Source of the DNA: Nemertoderma westbladi
Lineage: Eukaryota > Xenacoelomorpha > Nemertodermatida > Nemertodermatidae
Assembly: GCA_032718475.1 (NCBI GenBank)
Contig: JAUCBJ010000509.1
Span: 1-47,230, forward strand
DNA length: 47,230 nucleotides
Reading direction: 5' to 3'
The translations under genes and the position numbers were made by a program. Shown here one piece after another: positions 32,526 through 41,847 of the stretch (position 1 is its first letter; each line of letters begins with the position of its first letter). The notes under the pieces were generated by a model that saw only the letters and a list, made by a program, of their open reading frames with translations, did no database searches and was not told where the DNA came from.

Positions 32526-32927
32526 TCGACCGACACCGACACTACGGTACCGAGACTAGGACTGAGGGAAAATTGGGGAACATTAGTTAGGTTAAAATCT
32601 GAGCGAACAGTGGGTAATTAAATAATGTACTGTAGGGATTTATATTGTCGTGTTATATTATTGTGAATATTTGGTGTATATTGGTTTGGGGAAGCCCAAC
32701 TTATTCTCAATCAGGATTCAATGTTGTACAAGATTCAACCGTAGGGAAGTTACAATAAAGTATATATCCAACCAATGAAACTTTTCTCAACTGCAATCTT
32801 GTATTTAAGAACGTATTCCTTCTCCACTACCAATATCCGGTGACTGGCCGGAATTCCGTGGTCAAAAAGTTCCGCCTCCAGCATCGGCGTTTTCCCCCAT
32901 GGTGTCGGGAATAACGGCAACACAAGT

Positions 32928-33014
32928 TTAGTTTAGGATTCCCATTCCAGAGGCCGAGGTCCCGGCCATTTATTCATTATTTTGTTAACTTATGACTGCT
33001 GAGTATATGGCTAA
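32928..33014. repeat. Duplicated block, copy 2 (right part, empty BEL site)
   Basis: Continues the block after the solo LTR. CTGCTGAGTATATGGCTAAT at 32996-33015 corresponds to the two flanks of the full BEL element joined together (CTGCTGAATA plus TATGGCTAAT), with one copy of the 5-bp target site (GAGTA versus GAATA). Confidence 0.88.
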
Positions 33015-33017
33015 TAT

Positions 33018-33849
33018 ACGGCAATAGATTTGGCTGTTCCACTTTTGGGAGTAGTATGATCAACATAGGTTGAATCTGGTTCAGACAAGATCGAAATATG
33101 TTCTTCTGAAACCACAGTCTGACGGCCTCCGATATGTTTCAAAGTCTGATCTTTTTGACCATTGAACTACAATCCATAAATGCCCCTATTAATGTTTTTA
33201 CATACTGATCTCAAACTACTATAGTGGCAGCTGCACGATCAGATACACCAAACCCATCTGCCTGTAGAGCGACATTTTTTAAACACCACTTTTTGATACG
33301 AGGAGTTTTCAATATTTCATCAGATATTTAATCTGACACAGAAGGCGAATACAGGTCAACATCAGAATCGATTTCTGAATCGGAATTGTTAGCAACTATA
33401 TCTGGATGCTCGGATGTATCACGAATTCCTGTACATTTTATAGGCCTACTGACTGGTTTTTCCAGTATTTGAACAGATTTTCCTTTCAAGCGTCTCTCAG
33501 TAAGAGCAGACTCTTTCACTTTCAAGTCAACTCCAGCAATATGGCCAATACATGTGCTACGCTGATCAGTAAGGAAGCTGCGTTCAATTATTGGAACCTT
33601 CTGATTCAATAAGCAGCAGCATGATGAAAACTCCTTACATTTACATGAACAAATATCAAATAATGTATCAAGAGATTGTTCTATTTCTTCGTATTTGAGC
33701 TTTGCAGATTTCAATCCTGTGACTTTTTGGACATCATCTATATATTTTTCCAACTGTAGTTCTATTCCTCGTAAAGTTATCATAGGAATCGATGCTTTTA
33801 TCCATACTTGCTGAAGTTTATCTGCCAATCTTTGCAGACAGATCCTCAT
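33018..33849 (-). pseudogene. Decayed gene of a TE-associated invertebrate family
   Basis: The open frame 33328-33849 (173 residues) shows WIKASIPMIT, LFDICSCKCKEF, CCCLL, then KVPIIERSFLTDQRST and IGHIAGVD. This cysteine pattern plus KVP..E..FL.DQR resembles a large uncharacterised family that I recall from many invertebrate genomes. After a stop, further pieces in other frames read LKNVALQADGFGVSDRAAAT (33235-33300) and EEHISILSEPDSTYVDH followed by a TPKSGTAK segment (33030-33110), which fit the downstream part of the same family. At least two stops or frameshifts break it. It ends close to the boundary of the duplicated block. Function unknown; family membership is from memory of its motif layout. 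Confidence 0.5.
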
Positions 33850-35190
33850 GGCTCTGTTCCATAATCCTTTTCAGACAATTAGGCCTGGGGTCTTGTGTGT
33901 TGGCAAGCTAATACTTAGAAGATCACATGACTCGCCAAAAAATATGTGGCTCTCCTTCGCAGCTACAGACCACATTAACATTTTCAATTATAATTGATAA
34001 GAAAGTAAGAAGCCTAGGTCCCTAGGCCTAGGTAAGTTCAGAGCCTACTGCTATGACTGTATTGTAGGCCTACTGGTTTGAAATGCTTCATATAAAAATA
34101 CTGTAGTTTCCTAGTATTTTAGGATGCCTTGACCATGACCTTTACCATCTAATTCAGTAATTTGAGAGCCGGAAACATTTTAAAAGGTAGGCCAGTGAAG
34201 GCACCACACTATGCTGAAATAAAAGTAGTGCCCAAATCTAGGATATAATTGCCTGATTGCAGCATAGCACGTAGTATGTAGTTAGATATAGGTACCTAGC
34301 TGGAACATATGAATAACGACGTAGATTAAATGGTATATAAAAAATCTTAATGTTTAAGCCTTTTACATTATAAATAATTCAAGTCCATGTTCATTAAGGT
34401 GGTAGTGTGCCGCCTTACTATAATTATAACTTGCCACCCTAGAGCGGCAGGTTCCGCCATTTACCTAAAACCTAATAACTTTGTTATAATTATTGGAACG
34501 GAAAAATTGAGTTTTCATATTTGAGCAAGCATACATGCTGTTCACCAGGGACTGGGATCGAATCGAAAGTTATTAATGAAAAATTGCGATATCGAATTGA
34601 AAAACGATCATTGTTTCCAATGAATCCAATAATTTGTCATCTTTTCGCAGCACTTTGTAAACTTTGGAATGGATATGTTATTTTTAGCACCAAATATAAT
34701 AAAATTTATTTTTGTGGAATTGCATAATTGTTTTATTCCCCAAGCGAAATATAATCTTATTATAATAGCGATATATCCTGCAGCTGTATTAGAATAATAT
34801 AACTTTGTGCTACATGTTTTTGAGCAAAATCAGTAAATTTTTTTCATTTTTATGCTACTTATTATTATAGTTTCGTCCTTATTGTCATTCAATTATATTT
34901 CTATTTTCCATATATTTGCCTTTGTTTATTATTAGTGCAGCATTGGTTGTTATTGAGAATTATAGGCGGATGGGAAAAATTCAACCAACAATTAGAGCAA
35001 AATGCCATCCAATAAAAATTAAAGGAAATAATATAAAATAAAGTTAGGTTTATTGTTTTGATTAGAAAACAATGCTACTTTCACCCATAATGCTCCATTA
35101 CCCTATAAATTAAATTGTTTAACATGCTAAACAAATAGTTGGTATCTTAGGCCACTTTGCGCTATTAACTCTTTGAAGTTGGACTACAAG
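33850..35190. promoter_or_regulatory. Upstream region of transporter copy 2
   Basis: No gene is recognised. AT-rich from about 34300. The last 90 bases share AAATTAAATTG, AATAGTTGGT and TTTGAAGT with the upstream flank of copy 3, so a 5'-UTR or core promoter is probably included in the duplication. A clear TATA box is not assignable. Confidence 0.35.
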
Positions 35191-35238
35191 ATGTCAGAAG
35201 GAGCAGCTTCTGTTATATCAAATGATGAAAACAAATGA
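35191..35238 (+). other. Ancestral start of copy 2, now a short upstream ORF
   Basis: The ATG at 35191 aligns with the start codons of copies 1 and 3 (MSEGAAS) and keeps the ACAAGATG context, but one extra base in an A run near 35230 puts the frame onto a TGA at 35236. The result is a 15-codon ORF that overlaps the ATG at 35222 in another frame. Confidence 0.8.
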
Positions 35239-36505
35239 AATTCGTGCTAATCAGAATGACCATCAAAAGGGATGGCGATTTTACATGTTGGTGGCCATGT
35301 TGCTGATGTATCAAATGATACCAGGTTGGTGTCATAATCTACTGGAAACATTCTTTCCAATTGTTGTAGAAGAGCGTGGTTGGTCAAAGACTCTGATAGG
35401 TGCATTATTGGCAGTGTTTGCTTTGGTCAGACTTATAATATACATTAGTTGCCCCCATTCTATCAACAATTGGGGAACTCGTATCTCTTTGGGCCTATTT
35501 GGCATTATTGGGGCAGTTTCACAGTTGGCATTTGGGTTTGTAGAATATATTCCATTCAACAACAATAGATTATATATATTCGCTTGTTTTTCTCTACGCA
35601 TTATTGAAGCAGTTGGACTCAACATCAGTTTTATGTATTCATACAGTCTATTGATGAAATTGTGGCCTGCACAAAGAACTTTATTAGCTAGTTTATCAAT
35701 TGTTTGTAGCGCTGTGGGATTCATGACCGCACCAGTTTTTGGATCCACAGTTTTTGTTTCATTGGGTTTTGAGTTCCCATTTATAATATCGGGTTTGATG
35801 TTTCTTATTATCGTCATTTATTGCTGGTTGGAGTCGCCATCTTATATCTATGACAGATGTGAATTGAAAAACAGACCAACTTATTTTGGGCTTCTGACAA
35901 ATCCAGCTATTTCTCTTATATTTATTTTAAATATATCTTCCAGAATAATCTCATCCTTCATTGTTGCAAACTATGCTGCCTACATTAACCACAACTACAA
36001 TGTCAACCAGTACAATATTGGTCGTATCTATATGATATTTCCAGGTATTTATGCTACTACTAGTGCAACAATATCCCTGACAATGAAGAAATTGAAGACC
36101 ATCTTTCCAACTGTATTTGGTGCAATGTTACTAGCAGTGTCAATGCAACTAGTAGGTCCAACAGAGCTACTCGGTTTACCTCATGTTCTCACCATCTCTA
36201 TCACTGGATGTGCACTCCTAGGATTCGGTATTGGACTAATCGATACACCTGGACTGGAGACACAAACAGAACTGGCCATTAATATTTGTGGCTATTGCGA
36301 TAATGTAGATACCAGATCACTTCTCCAACAAATGTATAAAATTGCATTATCTGTTGGAGCTATTATAGGTCCTGTTATTGGTGGATTCTTCAATGATTAC
36401 TTTGGTATGGAACTTGCTTGCTCGTTTCTCAGTTTGTTTGGGTTGCCATTTATCTTCGCTCTGGTTGCTGTGTTCACTTTCAGATGCCGCGTCAGTGAAA
36501 TCTGA
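35222..36505 (+). CDS. MFS transporter, SLC18B1-like, copy 2
   Basis: Intronless, 427 residues, about twelve membrane segments, closely related to copies 1 and 3 along the whole membrane part (GWCHNLLETFFP; ERGWSKTLIG; FGSTVFVSLGFEFPF; GAIIGPVIGGFFNDYFGME). The original ATG at 35191 is out of frame because of a one-base insertion; the ATG at 35222 restores the frame, giving an N-terminus MMKTNEIRANQ that is different and slightly shorter than in the paralogues. The N-terminal tail is cytosolic and poorly conserved, so the protein may still work. Translation would need leaky scanning past the first ATG. The rest of the frame is intact, which argues for continued selection or a recent lesion. 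Confidence 0.75.
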   Translation: MMKTNEIRANQNDHQKGWRFYMLVAMLLMYQMIPGWCHNLLETFFPIVVEERGWSKTLIGALLAVFALVRLIIYISCPHSINNWGTRISLGLFGIIGAVSQLAFGFVEYIPFNNNRLYIFACFSLRIIEAVGLNISFMYSYSLLMKLWPAQRTLLASLSIVCSAVGFMTAPVFGSTVFVSLGFEFPFIISGLMFLIIVIYCWLESPSYIYDRCELKNRPTYFGLLTNPAISLIFILNISSRIISSFIVANYAAYINHNYNVNQYNIGRIYMIFPGIYATTSATISLTMKKLKTIFPTVFGAMLLAVSMQLVGPTELLGLPHVLTISITGCALLGFGIGLIDTPGLETQTELAINICGYCDNVDTRSLLQQMYKIALSVGAIIGPVIGGFFNDYFGMELACSFLSLFGLPFIFALVAVFTFRCRVSEI

Positions 36506-36604
36506 TATTAAGAAGTATTCATCATGTTCACCAATTATATTATTCACCAATTCACCCCGAATGGGGCTGGGCATTTGGGCAACCCATTAATTTGTTGTAT
36601 CTAC

Positions 36605-36619
36605 ATGTTTTTGGTAATA
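36605..36619 (+). promoter_or_regulatory. Conserved 3'-UTR motif of transporter copy 2
   Basis: ATGTTTTTGGTAATA, 100 bases after the stop codon, as in the other copies. The UTR before it (GGGCAACCCATTA) is shared with the broken copy at 27296-27556. Confidence 0.4.
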
Positions 36620-36639
36620 GTATTTTGTCAATTTACGTA

Positions 36640-36889
36640 GTTTTATGTTTAAGTTATTATTTACAAATGGGAATATTATGTCTAGATAATAACAAACCTG
36701 CCTAGTAATAGGCTATGGTAGTTCTTCTCAAGAGTTGAACCATTCAAAAACATGATGTGGTTGTGGATGTATGGAAGTCCGGAAGTACAAAGAGCGGGTT
36801 ACATCTGTGGAACACAAGTGTCTGCCCTTTTCACTGATATGCACCAAGATAAACTTTGCCCTGGTCCAAGCAGCTCTAATGTGCCTAAG
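36640..36889. other. Spacer downstream of copy 2
   Basis: No recognised feature. Confidence 0.3.
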
Positions 36890-37250
36890 GGGGGGCCTGC
36901 AAACATAAAGGGGACATGCCCCAAATGCAGCATCTATTACGAATCCTATGCCATTTGCACCACAATTGCACCACCACAACTTCCTATTCCCCATTCATAT
37001 TATCCACATTTCAAGGCCTTTAAGTGGCGTCAATAATCTGCTAAAGCACAAGATTGTGGACAGGCTGGTCCTCACGGCAAAAGCAATGTCCTGCAAAGCG
37101 GAGGCAGCAATGGAGGGGAACCATGAGAAACCTCCCATTTTATATAGTGTCTGGTTGGAGTGGTATGGGTCACTCACATTCATCTTCAAATGGATCTGTG
37201 TGTACTACTACTACTACTACTATAATCGGGCTGCTGCATTGAAACTGCAC
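36890..37250 (-). mobile_element. LINE 3'-end fragments, minus strand
   Basis: Positions 36995-37189 read on the minus strand as SNQTLYKMGGFSW...LQDIAFAVRT, the same end-of-ORF2 region as in the copy at 37668-38230 (SNQTLYNIGGVS...GHCFRREDQP), with frame disruption. At 37200-37245 a minus-strand LINE terminus (CAATGCAGCAGCCCGATTATAGT) runs into a (TAG)n microsatellite. These are probably two fragments. Confidence 0.65.
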
Positions 37251-37439
37251 TTTGCTGTAATTGGTTGTAGTTCGACCTGTCCTTTATGCTTTACTTAAAT
37301 TGAGAAATAATCACTGGTAAGTGTATACTGAACACATTAGTGACTACCGGTAGCGATATGACAATTGACACATTGATAATATTCACTTTCTGACTTTATG
37401 CTGATGCTCTAGACCTATAAGCTGATAAATTATGATGAG

Positions 37440-37667
37440 CAAGAAAGTGAATCAAAGGCCTTGAAGAAGTCACCAATGATAACAGCCAGATGCCTGTCTT
37501 TCTTTTTTGATAACTCTTAAATTATTCTTTATGTGCCAAAATGACTCCATTGTCCTATGACCTTTACGGAACCCATTCTGATTTCCAAGTAGCAATCTCT
37601 CGATAGGATCCCTGATGCGATTTAATAGAATTGTATTGTGTAGCTTTGCTGCAATCGAGATCAATGA
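37440..37667 (-). pseudogene. LINE RT middle segment, left of nested insertion
   Basis: Minus strand: ISIAAKLHNTILLNRIR, GNQNGFRKGHRT and, after a short gap in another frame, DFFKAFDS, which corresponds to LINE RT motif A (usually DFKKAFDS). It continues the RT segment at 38242-38571 that was split by the nested LINE insertion. Confidence 0.8.
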
Positions 37668-38230
37668 AAACGTAAGGGAAAGGCATGGACAGCCTTGAAT
37701 AGGCTTTCCAGGATTTGGAAGTCACCGAGAATTAATCGGAAACTTAAGGTCCGATTATTTAGAGAAGCAGTAGTTCCAGTACTCCTCTACGGGAGTCCAT
37801 GCTGGGCTCTAACTGCTGAGGACACCAAATCTCTGGATGGCACATTCACAAGAATGCTACGCCGGGTTCATTGTGTCAAGTACAATGCACACATCTCCAA
37901 CCAGACACTATATAACATTGGAGGTGTCTCATTGGTTCCCCCAAGCTTGACACTAGAACAAAATCGCCTCCGCTTTGCAGGACATTGCTTTCGCCGTGAG
38001 GACCAGCCAGTACATAATCTTGTACTTTGGCAGCCTCATGGAGTGTATAAGCATGGTGGACAGCCCATGACTTTCTTGAGACGCATCTTAAAGGACACTG
38101 GCCTTAAAGATGCGGATGATCTAGCAAATGTCATGGGTGATAGGGAGTTGTGGCGGTGCAATTTTGTTGACAAGCCGGCACAGCATTCTTAAAAATGCAG
38201 CTGCAATGCAGCATGCCGATCCTAGTAGTA
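37668..38230 (+). mobile_element. 5'-truncated LINE insertion with 11-bp TSD
   Basis: A 563-bp insertion flanked by the direct repeat GAGATCAATGA (37657-37667 and 38231-38241). It holds the last part of ORF2 in a continuous frame (37695-38192, about 165 residues: LKVRLFREAVVPVLLYGSPC, LEQNRLRFAGHCFRREDQP, MTFLRRILKDTGLKDADDL) and the family 3' end (GCCGGCACAGCATTC, CAGCTGCAATGCAGCATGCC), finishing in CCTAGTAGTA. The C-terminal region follows the RT core in this LINE type; RT motifs are missing. It interrupts another LINE copy lying in the opposite direction. Confidence 0.88.
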
Positions 38231-38241
38231 GAGATCAATGA

Positions 38242-38571
38242 CATTCTCCGAAAAGAGCCACATGGTGTTAGGTTGCCCTTCTTGGGAACTCGCACCAACT
38301 TATTTGTTTTCATTTCTTGTGGGACTCGTGTTGTTCTGTACATGTCTACTATGATGGGTTAGATGAGCTTTAAACACTCAGGTATTTTTAAGACCCCAGG
38401 GGGGATACCATCTACTCCACTGGCACGATTCATCTTAATGCTCATTGCAGCAGCCATCACTTCAGCAAAGGAGTTATCGCCAATGGGAATATGAGGGAGT
38501 ACAATCAGTACAGACTTGGACACTTTTACTTCTATAAAGTTGTCAGGCAATATTGAGGAGATTGCAACCAT
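38242..38571 (-). pseudogene. LINE RT N-terminal segment, right of nested insertion
   Basis: Minus strand, frame 38359-38571 reads IPIGDNSFAEVMAAAMSIKM and ASGVDGIPPGVLK, the entry to a LINE reverse transcriptase. The next frame (to 38242) gives LVRVPKKGNL and RRMSLIS. The sequence resumes at 37667 past the nested insertion. Stops and a frameshift show it is dead. Confidence 0.8.
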
Positions 38572-38579
38572 TGAAGCGA

Positions 38580-39381
38580 TCAGCTGGTAATTCTGCCTTA
38601 ACCTTGATGGTTGGTTGGCTTTTCCTCACATGTGTATGCATTTTCCTCACTCAGTGTAAATCCTTGTTACTTTAATGTTCAATATGTATAAACGGCACCA
38701 GTGCACAATCACATGATGACGTTTCCTTCCTTCAAACAATGACTTATAACATGTAGAGTACAAATACACTGTACATTCGGTTAAAATAAAACAATATAGT
38801 TAAGTTCAGTGACCAATAGGTCAAATAATAGAGTCCAAGAAGGTCAGTTCCTGAAACAAAGTGTTGACAAAACTATGTAACGTTTCTACAAAGTAATATC
38901 GACAGAATGAATATAATGTCATCCTACTCTCTTGTCTTGTATATGAATGGAAGAAAGCCATCTGGGATTGGTATACCAAACAACAATAGGCCATAGAAAA
39001 TGGGGCCAAAATATGTAATACGTTATACACCAATATACACACGTGAGGGTAAATTCCAGAGGATGCCTTACACTTTACATTGCCCCTCACTCACTTTGAC
39101 CATTCACTTTAAGTGGTTCTAAAATTAACTCACTCATTTTAGGATATGATAATTCTCTCTCGTGAACATGAGCTGATCAAGTCTTTATGCCATGCACGAT
39201 ACATTTATTTCTATGATGTCATGACATTCTCACTTAATTAAATGGAATTTCTACGGTAATAACAGGTGATAAGAATTTTGGGCCATACTGTATGATGAAA
39301 TACTGACTATAGTCAGGAACATTGATAAGCTCCAGTATATTATCAGAGAACTGCCTGTTCAGTGGGTTATCGAGACATGAA
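38580..39381. other. Intergenic region, nothing recognised
   Basis: No supported gene. An open frame at 38821-39090 (minus) has no family resemblance. Confidence 0.35.
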
Positions 39382-39868
39382 AAATATCGCGAGTAATAAT
39401 ATTAGTAAAAAAAGTAAAAAAAAGTGAGTGTTGAAAAATATCGATAATATCGCTCATTCAAAAAATACCAAGAGTAAAAATATCGAAATATCAAGAGTTT
39501 AAAAATATCGATATATAGAGAGTTTAAAAATATCGAAATATCGATAGTTTAAAATTATCGAGAGTGAAAAAATCTAGATTAAAAATAGCGAGAGTAAAAA
39601 TATCCAGAGTAAAAATACCGAGTGTAAAAATATCGAGATTAAAAATTTTGAGGGTAAAAATATCGAAATATCAAGAGTTTATAAATATTGAAATATCGAG
39701 AGTTTAAAAATATCAAGAGTGAAAAAATGTAGATTAAAAATAGCGAGAGTAAAAATACTGAGTGTAAAAATATTGAGAGTAAAAATACCGAGTGTAAAAA
39801 TATTGAGAGTAAAAATATCGAGGGTAAAAATATCGAGAGTAAAAATATCGAGGGTAAAAATATCGAGT
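39382..39868. repeat. 15-bp satellite array
   Basis: About 490 bp of imperfect repeats of a unit close to GAGAGTAAAAATATC, with variants carrying TTTAAAAATATCGAAATATC. Units are most regular at the right end (39730-39868). Confidence 0.9.
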
Positions 39869-40500
39869 AATTAGCATGACAAACTGGTAATCCTAACTAC
39901 AACTACAATGACAACTATTTTCAAAAATGTATCCACCCCCTAAAAGTGTCAGATTGTTAAGGCTCCGCCAACTTTGTGGCTCGATCCACAATAATTTAAT
40001 TTAATGTTATACTTTAATATATGTTAAAGTATAGAGTATTCCTGTTGCGGACATAACATGTGTTCAGGTTTTGTTTATATAATCTAACAATATATTATAC
40101 ATTATATGCTTCACTTACTGATATTCATATTTATATGATATTATTTAGACTTTATGACGTCCGCCCAGGAGATTATTGTAGATAAACGCAGATAAAGTAC
40201 ATTCATTTTTCTAAACTTTAAATATTCAATATCAATCAATATATTTATTTATTAGCCTTTACAACTTGAGCAAGCATGCTGAATCAAGGCAGTTAACATG
40301 TTCATGTATACCACATAAACAGAGGATACTTCCCACATAACGAGGAGATTATGAAAATCGAGAATATCCACTATTTAAAATTAATTAAATTTGTGTTTTG
40401 TGGTATCAGGACATCCTAAAACTAAAATTTTTTAAAATAATTTTTTTTGAATTAATCCTTTTTTTTAAATAAAAATTTATCCATTAAATATCTTACGCCA
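39869..40500. other. Intergenic region with a dispersed-repeat relic
   Basis: About 40045-40200 is related to 28325-28490 (shared TTGCGGACATAACATGTGTT) and so to the dispersed repeat at 5150. A short inverted repeat, TATACTTTAA/TTAAAGTATA, lies near 40007-40032. No gene. Confidence 0.45.
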
Positions 40501-40543
40501 ACTATATTTTTCCCTTATCCAGTGGATAAGGGAAAAATATAGT
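40501..40543. repeat. 43-bp perfect hairpin
   Basis: Arms of 21 bp (40501-40521 and 40523-40543) are exact reverse complements with a single G between them. The flanking bases do not pair. It resembles in kind, not in sequence, the palindrome at 3736-3801. Confidence 0.9.
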
Positions 40544-41847
40544 ATAATATTTATAATATCCACCCCTATCTATTATATGGTATCTTAATTTGAGGAAAAA
40601 TGCATTCTTCTACGCTCAAACCCCTACGTAGGTCGTACTGAACTAAAATTAATAAATTAATTTATTGTAGGCCAATTACATTTTCTCACAGCCGTTCATT
40701 GTCAAGCCCTATTTACAAATTGTTTATCTATTTTACCTCTTGTACTTCTACACAAACATCAAACCGCCATAATGTATGACTCAAATAATATCACTCCTCC
40801 CCCATCGGCCAATTATTAAAAAAAATCACATTATTGGTGTAATTATTGCAATTATTCCGGTTTGCGTTAGTTTATGGTTTTTCCTCACCACAGTAAGTTG
40901 ATTTAAATTCCTCACCCGAGGAAGGCTCCTGCAAGAGGAATAGAGTTGAAATATTGTGACAATTTAATTGTTGCAATACATCTCTCCATTCATTTTCTTG
41001 CTTTTCTACTTATTAAATAAAATCTCTCATGGATATTGTACCTGTTTGGCTACCTCTTTTGGCTTAATCGTCCCTTTAGTTAGTTTAGATTCATCCCAAT
41101 GCTCTATCCGTTAGCAGGGCCCAACCTTCTGGAATTCAGTTCCGTCTGAAATCAAGATCATATTCTAAAAACTCATTCTCAAAATTATATAAACAACATT
41201 ATTCTAAATTATATCTAAAAATTCTGATAACATAACTCAATTCTGTGCGATATCAATTCAATGCGATAACCCCATTTATATTTCACACATAACGCCCTGT
41301 GGCTGAAATGATCCATCTTGGTACATACATAACTTGCAGTAATCTATACTCTATGAGCACTTCATTAAATTAGACTAACCTGAGCAACAAAGGTTACCTT
41401 AGAAAGAGTCCTACCCGGCCGCTCATTCGATTTTCTCAATGTTTTTTATGACATAATAGTGCATACTTTACAAGAAGAATGATTATACCTCAACTATGAT
41501 TAGGATTATGGATTGTGGTTTAGTCTGGGATATCCATATTAGATTGTACTGTAGTGTATTATTTATTGTAGTAACCCGCATCTTTATAATCCGAACTACT
41601 GTAGGGCCTATGTAATTGCACCGACATACAGATCACTCTAATGTACATACTGTACTTAAATCCTGTATTACATAGACACTATACTTAGAGTACTGGTATA
41701 CTAATAATACAAATCAACTTTTAGGAATAAATTTCTTGTACATATAATATAAGTAGCTTAATCTCCCAGTACCCCTTAAATTAAATTGTAACCCACTAAA
41801 TATATAGTTGGTGTCATTAACTATTTGAAGTAAGTAGGCCCTACAAG
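40544..41847. promoter_or_regulatory. Upstream region of transporter copy 3
   Basis: No gene recognised. The last 90 bases resemble the 5' flank of copy 2 (CCTTAAATTAAATTG, ATATAGTTGGTGTC, TATTTGAAGT, CTACAAGATG). Confidence 0.35.

Larger units (their letters stand above)
31355..32927 (-). mobile_element. Solo LTR of a second BEL/Pao family
   Basis: A 1563-bp sequence (31360-32922) starting TGTT and ending AACA is flanked by 5-bp CAAGT direct repeats (31355-31359 and 32923-32927). It is inserted in the duplicated block, whose uninterrupted version is at 11470-11490. It matches, in reverse complement, the LTR at 44392-45719 that is joined to BEL pol sequence; this gives both family and orientation (minus). 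It arose by recombination between two LTRs, or the internal part was lost otherwise. Confidence 0.92.
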
